Part shown: positions 26,297 through 35,453 of the stretch, one piece after another
Position numbering within the stretch: position 1 is the first letter of the stretch
Layout of the letters: the number at the start of each line of letters is the position of its first letter
Origin: Pontiella desulfatans
Lineage (GTDB): Bacteria; Verrucomicrobiota; Kiritimatiellia; Kiritimatiellales; Pontiellaceae
Length of the DNA: 64,000 nt
Assembly: GCF_900890425.1 (NCBI RefSeq)
Contig: NZ_CAAHFG010000001.1
Span: 4,278,001 to 4,342,000, forward strand
Reading direction: 5' to 3'
Notes under the pieces: model-generated
What the model saw: only the letters and a program-made list of their open reading frames with translations
Database searches by the model: none
What the model was told of the DNA's origin: nothing
Program-made: the position numbers and the translations under genes

Positions 26297-26500
26297 TCAG
26301 CGGGTGCCGCAATCCCGGCAAAAGTTCGCGGCGGAGCGATCCCAGGTGGCTTCGCCCGCCGTCGTGAAGAAACAGCCGGGGATGGCGCCCTTGGCGCGGT
26401 GGTAGGCGACGCACTCGCAGCACAGGCCGCGCTTGTCGCAGTTGTAGGAACAGGTGCAGTGCTTGAGATTCTCTTCTTTGTTGGGGCAAGACCCGGCCAT
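26297..26500 (-). CDS. Small cysteine-rich DUF6485 protein
   Basis: 67 aa with ten cysteines: CPNKEENLKHCTCSYNC, GLCCECVAYH, GCF, FCRDCG. The pattern matches the DUF6485 family of small, probably metal-binding proteins of anaerobes; function unknown. It directly follows hisC (1-bp overlap), so it may be co-transcribed with it. Confidence 0.82.
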   Translation of the reverse strand: MAGSCPNKEENLKHCTCSYNCDKRGLCCECVAYHRAKGAIPGCFFTTAGEATWDRSAANFCRDCGTR

Positions 26501-27555
26501 CAGTCAACTCCGTTGAGGATTGCTTCGGTTGCATCGAGGAACTTGAGCATTTCGGGGGCGGTTCCAACCGTGATGCGGAGGTAATCCTTCGTGCGCTCGT
26601 CGTTGCCGAAATAGCGGACAATGATGTTTTTCTTGCGCAACGCCTCGAACAGGGACTTCGCCCCAATGCCCAATGGTTTGACCCACAGGAAGTTCGTCTG
26701 CGAATTCCCGACCTGGAACCCGAGTTCGGCCAGCTTTTCGGCAACCATCTTGCGGGTTGCAACGATCGCCGAAACATTGGCCTTCATCGTATCCTGGTCG
26801 AGGATGGCCACGCGGGCAATCTCCTGCGTGAGATAGTTGACGTTGTAGGAATCCTTGATCTTATGCATCGCCCCGATCAATTCGGCGTTGCCGACGCAGT
26901 ATCCCAAGCGGATGCCGGCCAGCGAATAGGCTTTCGACAACGTGCGGGCAACCAGCACATTTTCGTTTTCGAGCGCCAGATCCATGCAGTTTTCATCGGC
27001 AAAGTCCGCATAGGCTTCGTCGATCAGCACCACCCCGCCGAACGACTTCACGAAGGACTCCACATGGGCCCGGCCAAACCCGAAGCTGGTCGGCGCGTTT
27101 GGGTTGGTCAGGAAAAAGAGTGCGGCCGAATAGTCGTCCGGCATCTGCCATCCGAACCGGGCATCGAGCGGAACCGGCTTCTTTTCCACATCCTCGATGT
27201 CGGCCAGCACGGGATAGAGCGAATACGACGGATCGAAATACCCCACCGAACCATCGCGCTCCACGAACGCGCGGATGCACAACGCCAGAACCTCGTCCGA
27301 CCCATTGCCCACAAACACGTTTTCGATTTCGCAACCGTGCAGCTCGGCAATCGCCTTGCGCAGCTCGATGCAGACCGGATCGGGATAGCGCGACAACACC
27401 GCAACATCGACCATCGACAAAATATCCTGCACATCCGGCGAAGGCAGATACGGGTTCTCATTGGTATTCAGCTTAACGATACCGGCAATCTTAGGCTGTT
27501 CGCCCGGAACATATCCCGACATCGCCCGCACCGATTTTCTAATTAAATTTTTCAT
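26500..27555 (-). CDS. hisC: Histidinol-phosphate aminotransferase
   Basis: 351 aa, normal length. Fold-type I PLP enzyme: GNGSDEVLALCIRAF (cofactor phosphate), FLTNPNAPTS (substrate/PLP Asn), DEAYADF and the Schiff-base lysine in RTLSKAYSLAGIRLGY. Catalyses the transamination step of histidine biosynthesis. The start overlaps the end of a PIN toxin gene by 4 bp (ATGA). hisD lies 4.7 kb upstream on the same strand with four non-biosynthetic genes between, so the his operon seems to be split by an insertion. Confidence 0.93.
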   Translation of the reverse strand: MKNLIRKSVRAMSGYVPGEQPKIAGIVKLNTNENPYLPSPDVQDILSMVDVAVLSRYPDPVCIELRKAIAELHGCEIENVFVGNGSDEVLALCIRAFVERDGSVGYFDPSYSLYPVLADIEDVEKKPVPLDARFGWQMPDDYSAALFFLTNPNAPTSFGFGRAHVESFVKSFGGVVLIDEAYADFADENCMDLALENENVLVARTLSKAYSLAGIRLGYCVGNAELIGAMHKIKDSYNVNYLTQEIARVAILDQDTMKANVSAIVATRKMVAEKLAELGFQVGNSQTNFLWVKPLGIGAKSLFEALRKKNIIVRYFGNDERTKDYLRITVGTAPEMLKFLDATEAILNGVD

Positions 27556-27971
27556 TTTCCCTCAAATGGATTAACGGCAACCACACCGCCATAATCCTGT
27601 CCCGTATTAAAATCCTCAGACCACAATTCCTTCGCCCCTACTACCTGCGCAGCGGCAATGATGTTCGCATCGTAGAACGATGTTCCGAATTCCTGATGAA
27701 TATCCAACGCCCTACGCAAAAGCCCCTTGGAATTCTCTACAATTTCCCGACACATATAATGCTCAACCACCTCACGAAAAAAGGCGCGTTCCCCGCCTTT
27801 GCGAAGCATCGTAACATAAAATTCCTGCAAAACCTGAATGCTCAACGCCACAGCAACGTTTTGCACCCAAAGCTCGTCCAGACGCCGTTGAGCAATGGCA
27901 TGCTTTACCGGATCAGTACTGTCAAAGGAATAGACCAGCACATTGGTATCAACGAACACCTCAACGCTCAT
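27552..27971 (-). CDS. PIN-domain ribonuclease toxin
   Basis: 139 aa from ATG giving MSVEVFVDTNVLVYSFD; a 10-codon longer start is rejected because it would extend further into the antitoxin gene. The PIN acidic residues are present: FVDTN (D), E in LQEFYV, and SFYDANIIAAA (D). VapC-like toxins cleave tRNA or rRNA. It overlaps the antitoxin gene by 11 bp upstream and hisC by 4 bp downstream, so toxin and hisC are in one tight transcription unit. Confidence 0.88.
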   Translation of the reverse strand: MSVEVFVDTNVLVYSFDSTDPVKHAIAQRRLDELWVQNVAVALSIQVLQEFYVTMLRKGGERAFFREVVEHYMCREIVENSKGLLRRALDIHQEFGTSFYDANIIAAAQVVGAKELWSEDFNTGQDYGGVVAVNPFEGK

Positions 27972-28191
27972 GCATTTCATCCCGAGTCGGCATTTTACCA
28001 CCGTAGGCCGGAGCCTCTTCCATAGCCTTCATGACAAAAGCTTTGGCCTCCTCGTATCGAAAATCCCGTTTAGTCGCCTTTTCAACCACCTGCGTAATCC
28101 ACGCCGAAACCGACATATCATGCTCAACGGCAATGTGCTTTACGTCTTTAAGCAATTGCTCATCCATCCGCAATGTAATGTTTTTGGTCAT
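27961..28191 (-). CDS. RHH-type antitoxin (Arc/MetJ-like)
   Basis: 76 aa from ATG giving MTKNITLRMDEQLLKDVKHIA. A ribbon-helix-helix N-terminus (beta strand ITLRMD, helix, turn, helix VSAWITQVVE) should bind DNA and repress the pair; the C-terminal 30 residues (DFRYEEAKAF... PTRDEMHER) should cover the PIN active site. A longer in-frame start exists 72 nt upstream but lacks family similarity, and GAGG precedes the chosen start. The gene precedes its toxin, the usual order. Confidence 0.85.
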   Translation of the reverse strand: MTKNITLRMDEQLLKDVKHIAVEHDMSVSAWITQVVEKATKRDFRYEEAKAFVMKAMEEAPAYGGKMPTRDEMHER

Positions 28192-28309
28192 ACCAACCTC
28201 CTTGCACGCATTCTGTATTGCACACTTTGCGTGCAGATGCAAGGGCGTTTCTGGTTGTTGCAACGCTCCAAATTAGCTGGAAGTATCAATCTGGTGAAGT
28301 CCAACAGTT

Positions 28310-30034
28310 TTAATCTTGTTCTGACAACAAAGCAGTAACAGCATCCCACCAGGGTCTGGTGTTGCGAGTATCCAATTTCTTGATAGCGACACCTCGAACC
28401 TTCGACCCTTTATTAAAACCCGCAGAGAGGTTAGCATGTACAAAAATGCAATCAACATGCCCTCCTCCTTTTTCACGCGGACGAAAGACTCCGCAATAGT
28501 CTTTCCACTGCGAGCTGCTGATGATCCCATTATATGGTTCAATGAACCGTACTTTTGTACGTTTTTGGTCTGGAACAATACCACAATGCACAACAGTCCC
28601 TGGCAACAACGAATGGGCTGGTGGCAGATCGTTATAGAAACAAAAACACTCGACACCAGTTTCGGTCAGGAGCGTTGTTACCCCTTTGTCATTATTGACA
28701 CGCACAATAAGAGCAATCGTTTTGGGAATAATATCCCAAGTTTCACCACTTCTCAGTCGCAAACCCACTACCACCGGCTTGCTGGATGAATCATCAAACT
28801 GAACTTCGAGCGCAGTCCCGGTTTCGCTATTCAGAAGGTCAGAAAATGACTTCATTTTAACGAAAATGCTCGTAACCACATCCGGCTCCTGCCGAACATC
28901 GAGAATTGCAAACATATCCTTCCGTTTTCCAACGGGAACATTCTTCACGCCGAGATTGGCTGGGTGCCACGGCAGACCATCCGTCAACACCTCTGTCGCA
29001 TTTAAGGCCAACTTTTTAAAAAGAACGCCCCCATCTTTTGCGACGGCACCTAAAAACCATGCAGAACGCGTTATATCTAACAGCTCACCTCTAATTGGCC
29101 AATTGTTGGAATTCCGCACCTGCACCACCGTCTCAATTTCATGCTTAGCCACTTCGTTATAGCCGGCAACATGCAACTCCTTGGCCAAATCCATTCGTAC
29201 AGACAAGAGAAACTGTGGCTGGGGAGCTCGGCACAACACTGCCTTACATAAACAAGCGAGTTTTATGGGGTCACCTGCCGAATAGCATTCAGAAAGATGG
29301 TGCCAAGCCCACGATTCTGTTTGTTTTTTACGAACGATTTGAATCAGGAGAACTCTTGCTTCATCAGGTTTCCCTGATCGAATTAGCGCGATCGCCAAAT
29401 AGTATGGAAACCAATTCTGTTCTGGATACTTCTCATAATGCTTCCGTATGAATTCTGCAGAAAAGCGCACTCGTTCCAAATTAGCTTCGCCTTTAAGAAC
29501 CTTCCCCAAACCTTGGATTACGCGCTCGACAACACTTGGATACGTACCGCCATCGTTACTGGTATTTGGATTAAAATCATCATCTCTCAGATTCGATACA
29601 TCCCACCAATGCAAGAAGCCACAGAAGGAAGGGAACGAATCGTCATGCGCAGCACGTGCGGTGACTTCCAAGATGCGAGAATGAATATCAGACGGCTTAT
29701 CAACGTTTAATCTACCGTATTCCCTCAACAAATTCCTTATGAGCTGGCGATCCGGGTCGTCTTGCCTCAGAGAGGCAACAATCAAATACCAGATCTCCCA
29801 AGCAATGGCTTTATCCACATCTGTGTCTTGAGGATGCTGATGCTGAAGCACTCTAAATTCTTCCAAAACATCATCACGATAGCCGCGTTTAGCATGTGCG
29901 GAAAGCGCTCCTAATAAAGCACGCAGATTCCATGCGTTATCTTGTTCTTCGGCGTATAGCGTGCGCGCCAGAGCGAGAGCCTCATCGACCTGCCCGTTCT
30001 TGAGCATATTGAATACGTCTTTAGCTGTCAGCAT
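28310..30034 (-). CDS. TPR protein with C-terminal cold-shock/OB-like repeats
   Basis: 574 aa. Residues ~1-300 form TPR-like helical hairpins (NGQVDEALALARTLYAEE; IRSGKPDEARVLLIQIV). The C-terminal ~200 residues are beta-rich and appear to hold two cold-shock/OB-type folds (VTTLLTETGVECFCFYNDLP and GGGHVDCIFVHANLSAG, compare the VFVHxSxL strand of CSD proteins), implying RNA or ssDNA binding. No catalytic motif. It lies 30 bp downstream of an SF1 helicase on the same strand and probably works with it. Compositionally AT-richer than the his genes around it. No function is assigned. Confidence 0.65.
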   Translation of the reverse strand: MLTAKDVFNMLKNGQVDEALALARTLYAEEQDNAWNLRALLGALSAHAKRGYRDDVLEEFRVLQHQHPQDTDVDKAIAWEIWYLIVASLRQDDPDRQLIRNLLREYGRLNVDKPSDIHSRILEVTARAAHDDSFPSFCGFLHWWDVSNLRDDDFNPNTSNDGGTYPSVVERVIQGLGKVLKGEANLERVRFSAEFIRKHYEKYPEQNWFPYYLAIALIRSGKPDEARVLLIQIVRKKQTESWAWHHLSECYSAGDPIKLACLCKAVLCRAPQPQFLLSVRMDLAKELHVAGYNEVAKHEIETVVQVRNSNNWPIRGELLDITRSAWFLGAVAKDGGVLFKKLALNATEVLTDGLPWHPANLGVKNVPVGKRKDMFAILDVRQEPDVVTSIFVKMKSFSDLLNSETGTALEVQFDDSSSKPVVVGLRLRSGETWDIIPKTIALIVRVNNDKGVTTLLTETGVECFCFYNDLPPAHSLLPGTVVHCGIVPDQKRTKVRFIEPYNGIISSSQWKDYCGVFRPREKGGGHVDCIFVHANLSAGFNKGSKVRGVAIKKLDTRNTRPWWDAVTALLSEQD

Positions 30035-30064
30035 GCTGCCGTTCCCCCACTACTCTTAACCCAT

Positions 30065-32101
30065 TCAGGTATCCCGCATCATTTCGTCAAACAACCTCTG
30101 GCCTCCACTTTCGAGCCGGCAGTTTCCGATCTTTCCATCCTTATCGTAGTACACAACGATAGTCGCGACACAAGCACCTTTGGATACATGGTACTTTTCC
30201 TGGTAGTCGTTGTGATCTACCCGCAGGATTTTTGCGCCAATTGCCTGAGCGCGTGGCATCATGCATTCATCATAGAAGGCTCTAAGAAATGGCTTTCCGC
30301 TAGGGAACTCAATAGCTTCTTCATGCGGCATAACCGGCAAATGGTGGAGTTGAAGACAAAGGAGAGCTTCCTTTCCAAGAACCTCATCCATACCTGCTCG
30401 TGGGAGTATTGCAGGCTTTAGTTCTCCATTATTTTTAAACCAGACATTGAGAGTTGATCTTGCAGAATCGCGACAGGCAACATATCGCCAGTAGTAGTTG
30501 TTGGCGCGAACCTCCACACTTTCGATAGTAATCCCCGCGCCGTCAAGCGCGGCCACCATGCGACGGTGCTGTGCAAGTAAGAAAGGGGGTTCCTCTGGAA
30601 ACAGCCCATCCCACTTTGTCGCCGCAATATCTTCCGCAACAGGTGTTACGTCGCAGGACACATTGCCATCATTGACCACTGCGTTCGCCCATGGCTGGCG
30701 ATCCGGCAGGTTGACTCCGAACAACCGACTCTTGGCACGAGTCAGCGCCGTATATGCCCAACGCAAGCTTAATGCGTCAGTGCGAGCATGTTCAAAGTAA
30801 ACAAACACGTCGTCCCACTCGCCTCCCTGGGCCTTATGACATGTGACCGCATAACCAAACTTCACTTGGAGGGCGTTAAAGTATGGATCGGCTTGAAGCG
30901 CTTGGGCGAACTCCTTGGTATTGGAGCGAAGCTTCGGATACCTCATTTTGAAATGCACGTAGAGTGCCTTTTGCTCGACCGGCGACAGATCCCTTTTTTC
31001 ACTGAATAGAAGATTTTCCACGATTTTCGTCCCGATTTGAATATCGCTACCATCCTCAGATTCAGCAAGAATACGAATATTCCGAAACCGAATACTCACC
31101 AATTCGGTGCCAACTCGAACCGGAACCTCTTCTGGTTCTTCGTCAGCCCAAAGAACGCTCACAAGATCCCCATTGAGGAGTCCCGTGGAAGGGCTATTAC
31201 GAATCACCATCAAAACATCAGATGAGGCGGCCGCTTGCATTCCATCGCCCCCAAACAGGTTTGACCGAACTGCAACGTTAAGATTCAGGCATGTCGCATT
31301 TGTATATGCAATGCATATCGCTCGTGGTAAACGAGCCCCAGAGTTCGCCTCGATGTACCGGCTTGGCAGATCAGGCTGCTGGATTGATTCAATACAAGGA
31401 GGAGCCGGCTTAATGCATAAGCAGTTGTGAAACTCTGAAGCCAAGGTATTTCTGATCGCCGTAGCCTCTCGAAGGATTGGGCTTTCGGATTTTTGCCGAA
31501 CAACTTCTTTTAATTCATACTCCCTGGCAGAAATACCATGCTCACGAAACAAATAGTTAGCATCCAACGCCGGAGATGTTGCCGAATTTACCGGCGGAAG
31601 TTGCGCCGGATCGCCTACCAAAACCAACTTGGTTTTCTGCGTCGGCTCTTTCAGCCTTAGGATGTGGATCAAATCAGAAAGTAGGCGACCACTGCCAAAG
31701 CGAATAAACTCTCCCTCAGAATGCTTATCCGAAACCATTGATGCTTCATCAACGAACACGACCACGTCAAGGTTATCAGTCGTCACATCCTTGGTTCGGA
31801 AATAGAATTTAAAGGAAGCAGTCTCATCATCATGCTCAACTAACTCTTTTAGGTCATAGGTTGCTCGATGAATGGTGGAGGCTGAGTATCCCGTTTTTCT
31901 AGACAACACACGAGCCGCCCTGCCAGTGGGTGCCAGTAGCCAGACCTCCTTGCTCCTGCTTGCCAGAGATTCCGCAAGATGACCAAGCAGGAAGGTCTTT
32001 CCTGTTCCGGCATATCCTTTGAGAATAAAGCACCGTTCACTACTCTTAAAGAATTCGCTTAGCTTTGAAATCGCTTGTTCTTGTTGTGGCGTCAACGTCA
32101 T
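30065..32101 (-). CDS. SF1B (RecD/Pif1-like) DNA helicase
   Basis: 678 aa from ATG giving MTLTPQQEQAISKL; a GTG 15 nt upstream is also possible. Helicase motifs in order: Walker A GYAGTGKT, motif Ia LAPTGRAARVL, Walker B VVFVDEASMV, motif III LVLVGDPAQLPPV, motif IV/V region FGYAVTCHKAQGGEWDDVFVYF, motif VI RWAYTALTRAKS. A ~170-residue C-terminal extension has no recognised domain. Partner gene is the TPR/cold-shock protein downstream. Located between hisD and hisC, next to a toxin-antitoxin pair, so a defence or mobile-island role is possible but not shown. Confidence 0.88.
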   Translation of the reverse strand: MTLTPQQEQAISKLSEFFKSSERCFILKGYAGTGKTFLLGHLAESLASRSKEVWLLAPTGRAARVLSRKTGYSASTIHRATYDLKELVEHDDETASFKFYFRTKDVTTDNLDVVVFVDEASMVSDKHSEGEFIRFGSGRLLSDLIHILRLKEPTQKTKLVLVGDPAQLPPVNSATSPALDANYLFREHGISAREYELKEVVRQKSESPILREATAIRNTLASEFHNCLCIKPAPPCIESIQQPDLPSRYIEANSGARLPRAICIAYTNATCLNLNVAVRSNLFGGDGMQAAASSDVLMVIRNSPSTGLLNGDLVSVLWADEEPEEVPVRVGTELVSIRFRNIRILAESEDGSDIQIGTKIVENLLFSEKRDLSPVEQKALYVHFKMRYPKLRSNTKEFAQALQADPYFNALQVKFGYAVTCHKAQGGEWDDVFVYFEHARTDALSLRWAYTALTRAKSRLFGVNLPDRQPWANAVVNDGNVSCDVTPVAEDIAATKWDGLFPEEPPFLLAQHRRMVAALDGAGITIESVEVRANNYYWRYVACRDSARSTLNVWFKNNGELKPAILPRAGMDEVLGKEALLCLQLHHLPVMPHEEAIEFPSGKPFLRAFYDECMMPRAQAIGAKILRVDHNDYQEKYHVSKGACVATIVVYYDKDGKIGNCRLESGGQRLFDEMMRDT

Positions 32102-32219
32102 GATCTCAATGCCCACTCCCCAATTCAGCGCAAACTTTGATTACACCGCACGAAAGTTACACACTTAACCCATGCGATCAATTAATTTCCTGATGATCAA
32201 TTAGCAACACTTGTTCTCG

Positions 32220-33530
32220 TTACTCAAACCGAATGGAGGCGGAGCGGGCGTGGCCATCGAGGGTTTCGATGCGCCCGAAGGCCTCCACCACCGGCAGGGT
32301 GTCTTCGAGGTCTTCCTTCGTGAAATGGATCAGGCTGACGCGGCGGCGAAAATCCTCGACCGTCAGGCCGGAAAAATAGGCCGCCGTCCCGCCCGTCGGC
32401 AAAACATGGCTGGGGCCGGCGGCAAAATCGCCCACCGCCTCGGGCGTCCACTCGCCAATGAACAGCGCACCGGCATTCTCCACCTTGTCGACCCAGTTGT
32501 CGGGATTCTTGACAATCAGCTCCATGTGCTCGGGGGCGAACAGGTTGGCCAGCTTCATGCCATCGGCCATGTCTTTCACGACCACCAGCAACATCCCTTT
32601 TTTCAGCACCTCGTTGATCGGCTCGGAGCGCGACAGCAGCTCGGCCTGCTTGAATACTTCGGCGCGAACCGCTTCGGCCTGTTTCTGGGTGGTGGTGATC
32701 AGCATGGCCTTTTCGGAACCGGTTCCATGCTCGGCCTGGGAAAGCAGGTCGGCCGCAACGTACGCCGGATTGGCCGAGGCATCGCACAGCACCGCAATCT
32801 CGCTGGGGCCGGCCACCATGTCGAGCGCAACATCGCCATACACCTGGCGCTTGGCGGCGGTGACGTAGGGGCCGCCGGGGCCGACAATCTTGCGCACTTT
32901 CTTGATCGACTTGGTGCCATAGGCCATGGCGCCGATCGCGTGCACGCCGCCGATCTTGTAGATTTCGGTGGCGCCGGCCAGATCCAGCGCATAGATGATG
33001 TAGGGGTTGAGCTTGCCGTCGGCATTCGCCGGCGAACACGCCACCAGCTCCTTCACGCCGGCCACCTTGGCGAGCGTGAGCGTCATGAGCGCGGTCGAGG
33101 CCAGTGGCGCCGCGCCTCCGGGGATGTAGGCGCCGACCCGGTCGTAGGCCACGAATTTTTCGCCCAGCATGCCGCCCTTGGGGGTTTTCATCTTCCAATC
33201 GTCCCGCAGGCCATTCTTGGAAAATGCCACGATCCGACCATGGGCCTCCGCCGCCGCCTTCTTGAAATCGGCATCCACGGCCTTTTTGGCGGCCGCGATC
33301 TCCTCCGGCTTCACCCGGATGCGACGGGTCGACATGTTGGAACCATCGTACAGGCGGGCGCAATCGATCACCGCCTTATCGCCGCTCTCCTTCACCAGCG
33401 CCAGGATGCGCGCGGCGGCCTCCATCGCCTTTTCCTCGACGGACGGACGCAGAAGGAAATCATCGACCTTCTTGTATTTCTTGTCAGTCCCCCACTTTAC
33501 AATCGGCGCATAGCTTCTCACATTGCTCAT
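32220..33530 (-). CDS. hisD: Histidinol dehydrogenase
   Basis: 436 aa from ATG giving MSNVRSYAPIVKW, with AAGGA 8-12 nt upstream; an 8-codon longer start lacks this. Oxidises L-histidinol to histidine with two NAD+. Family motifs: AYIPGGAAPLASTALM, the HisD signature region with Zn ligands (SQAEHGTGS, His; FAPEHMEL; GPSHVLPTGGTAAYFSGL). Normal length. Separated from hisC by the helicase/TPR/toxin-antitoxin genes. Confidence 0.94.
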   Translation of the reverse strand: MSNVRSYAPIVKWGTDKKYKKVDDFLLRPSVEEKAMEAAARILALVKESGDKAVIDCARLYDGSNMSTRRIRVKPEEIAAAKKAVDADFKKAAAEAHGRIVAFSKNGLRDDWKMKTPKGGMLGEKFVAYDRVGAYIPGGAAPLASTALMTLTLAKVAGVKELVACSPANADGKLNPYIIYALDLAGATEIYKIGGVHAIGAMAYGTKSIKKVRKIVGPGGPYVTAAKRQVYGDVALDMVAGPSEIAVLCDASANPAYVAADLLSQAEHGTGSEKAMLITTTQKQAEAVRAEVFKQAELLSRSEPINEVLKKGMLLVVVKDMADGMKLANLFAPEHMELIVKNPDNWVDKVENAGALFIGEWTPEAVGDFAAGPSHVLPTGGTAAYFSGLTVEDFRRRVSLIHFTKEDLEDTLPVVEAFGRIETLDGHARSASIRFE

Positions 33531-34043
33531 CTTGAAAATCCTTGTTTCATCCAAAGGGAGGGGAATCTACCCGTAAACCAGCCTAATTCAATCCTTATTT
33601 ACCGCATCCCCGCCCGGGATCGGCCGATCATTTCCAGAATCCGGTTGCTGGGTCTTGGATAAACCGCCCCTTCCCACCCCAGGATAGACCAAGCACCTCC
33701 CCCACCCCCGGGGCCGAACATGCCATCTTGGTGCAACATGGGTGACATCCATTTGCACGATCGTCAATTTGGATGTCACCCTTGTGGTTGCGGAACCGCG
33801 GCCACCCGAACTGCCGCAGCAGGTTAAAAGGCGGGAGGATGGGATTCTTTTGGACAGGGGACCGACCCAGGGTTGCGTGTCAATTCGGGAGCCGTCGCCA
33901 GGGTTGAATAGCCATGCCGACCGAACCAGAGCTGCCGAATAGGGAATTTGGTTTTTGCGTACGTTGACTTTTCATCGTTTCGCGTGCGAGCATCCTTGGA
34001 ACTATCTTTTGTTGCAATGTTGCTCAAGAAAGGGATATGGCCC
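33531..34043. other. Intergenic region between divergent hisD and radical SAM gene
   Basis: About 510 bp. Holds a strong inverted repeat at 33740-33781. Only short shadow ORFs. Must contain promoters for hisD (leftward) and the radical SAM gene (rightward); no clear boxes were recognised. Confidence 0.5.
33740..33781. repeat. 42-bp near-perfect palindrome
   Basis: Arms GGGTGACATCCA (33740-33751) and TGGATGTCACCC (33770-33781) are perfectly complementary; the inner 18 bp is itself nearly palindromic around ACGATCGT. No T-run follows, so it is less likely a terminator than an operator or a mobile-element end. Confidence 0.75.
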
Positions 34044-35453
34044 ATGAAAATCCTGCTTGTTAAACCCAAGGCCCGCTTGCAGACCATTCGAAAACTGGGA
34101 AACCTCATATTCCTGGAACCGCTTGAACTGGGCTATGTTGCCGCCGCCGTACCGGAGGGCCACTCCGTTGAAATCCTCGACCTGCGTCTGGCACGCAACC
34201 CCGAGCGGGTTTTACGGGCCAAGCTCAAGGAAACTCAACCGGATATCATCGGCATCAGTGGCTACACCCACGAAGTGACCAAGGTGATCGAGCTCGCCGG
34301 GCTTATCCGGAAATGCAACCCGGCCAGTAAGATTGTGGTTGGCGGCCACCATGCCACGGTATTGCCCGGCGATTTCAACCTACCGGCAATCGATGCCATC
34401 GTGCGCGGTGAAGGTTGCGCTCCCTTCCGTAGAATCGTGCAAAACCTGGAAAAGGGCGAAAACCTGGACGGAATCGAAAACGTGATGGTGCCGGGCGAAG
34501 ACTGGAGCACCGAAACCGCAGAGGATCTCCCGCTCTACCCTGCCCCCGACACGTTGCCCGAACCCCGGCGCGACCTATGGAAGCCGGAAGCCTACCGTTG
34601 CTTCTGGCCAACCATGAAACATCCGCAATGGCAGACCATCTTCCCGCAAACCGCCCTGCTGCGTACTTCGTTCGGCTGTTTCATGAACTGCAACTTTTGC
34701 GTCATTCCCCTGCTGAGCCGCCGCACCCATATGCCGCGCGATCCAGAAAAAGTGGTCGATGAGCTGGAGAAGATTCCCCAGGATCACGTGTATTTCTGCG
34801 ACGATGAAACATTTATCGACCCCGTACATGTAAAAGCCATTGCGGAAACCATCCAGCGGCGCGGCATCCAGAAACGCTATTTTGCCTGGGCGCGCTCCAC
34901 CACCGTCAACCGCCACCCCGAACTCTTCAAGCTTTGGCGGGAGATTGGGCTCGACTGCGTGTTCCTGGGCATGGAGGCCGCAACCAACGAACAGCTCGAC
35001 CGTATGGACAAGCACTCGACCATCGAGGAAAACCAAAAAGCCCACCAGGCGCTGATCGATATGGAAATTGCGGTGCAGGCCGCCTTCATGGTCAACGCAA
35101 ACTATACCGAGCAGGATTTTGATACGCTGTGCAGCTACATCGAAAAAATCCCGCCCGCACAGGTGACCAGCACCGTTTTCACCCCGTCGCCGGGCAGCAC
35201 CGCGTGGCACGAGGAAAAAGACAACTATGTCTGCCACCCCTACGACCTGCACGACTGCATGCACCCGCTGACCAAGACGACAATTCCCCTGCGCAAATTC
35301 TACCGGAATTTTTCGCGCGTCGCGGAGATCGGCGGCAAGCGCAACCCCCTGCGCAATCCGCAGACCCGCATGCTGCCGCCCGACATTTTCCGCATCATCC
35401 GCGCCGTCTCCGGCTATTCCAACGCCCTCAAGAACGCGTGGAAAGATTTTTAG
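34044..35453 (+). CDS. B12-binding radical SAM protein
   Basis: 469 aa from ATG giving MKILLVKPKARLQTIRKLG; an in-frame start 96 nt upstream lacks family similarity. A cobalamin-binding Rossmann domain (residues ~1-130, no DxHxxG motif visible) precedes a radical SAM core with the [4Fe-4S] motif CFMNCNFC near residue 215, then a C-terminal domain. Class B radical SAM proteins of this kind often methylate unactivated carbons (e.g. in hopanoid or antibiotic pathways). The substrate is not evident and the gene stands alone. Confidence 0.82.
   Translation: MKILLVKPKARLQTIRKLGNLIFLEPLELGYVAAAVPEGHSVEILDLRLARNPERVLRAKLKETQPDIIGISGYTHEVTKVIELAGLIRKCNPASKIVVGGHHATVLPGDFNLPAIDAIVRGEGCAPFRRIVQNLEKGENLDGIENVMVPGEDWSTETAEDLPLYPAPDTLPEPRRDLWKPEAYRCFWPTMKHPQWQTIFPQTALLRTSFGCFMNCNFCVIPLLSRRTHMPRDPEKVVDELEKIPQDHVYFCDDETFIDPVHVKAIAETIQRRGIQKRYFAWARSTTVNRHPELFKLWREIGLDCVFLGMEAATNEQLDRMDKHSTIEENQKAHQALIDMEIAVQAAFMVNANYTEQDFDTLCSYIEKIPPAQVTSTVFTPSPGSTAWHEEKDNYVCHPYDLHDCMHPLTKTTIPLRKFYRNFSRVAEIGGKRNPLRNPQTRMLPPDIFRIIRAVSGYSNALKNAWKDF

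Noticed and set aside
33588-33779. 63-aa ORF across the 42-bp palindrome
   Set aside because: Composition and position are those of a chance frame in a promoter region; no ribosome binding site or similarity.
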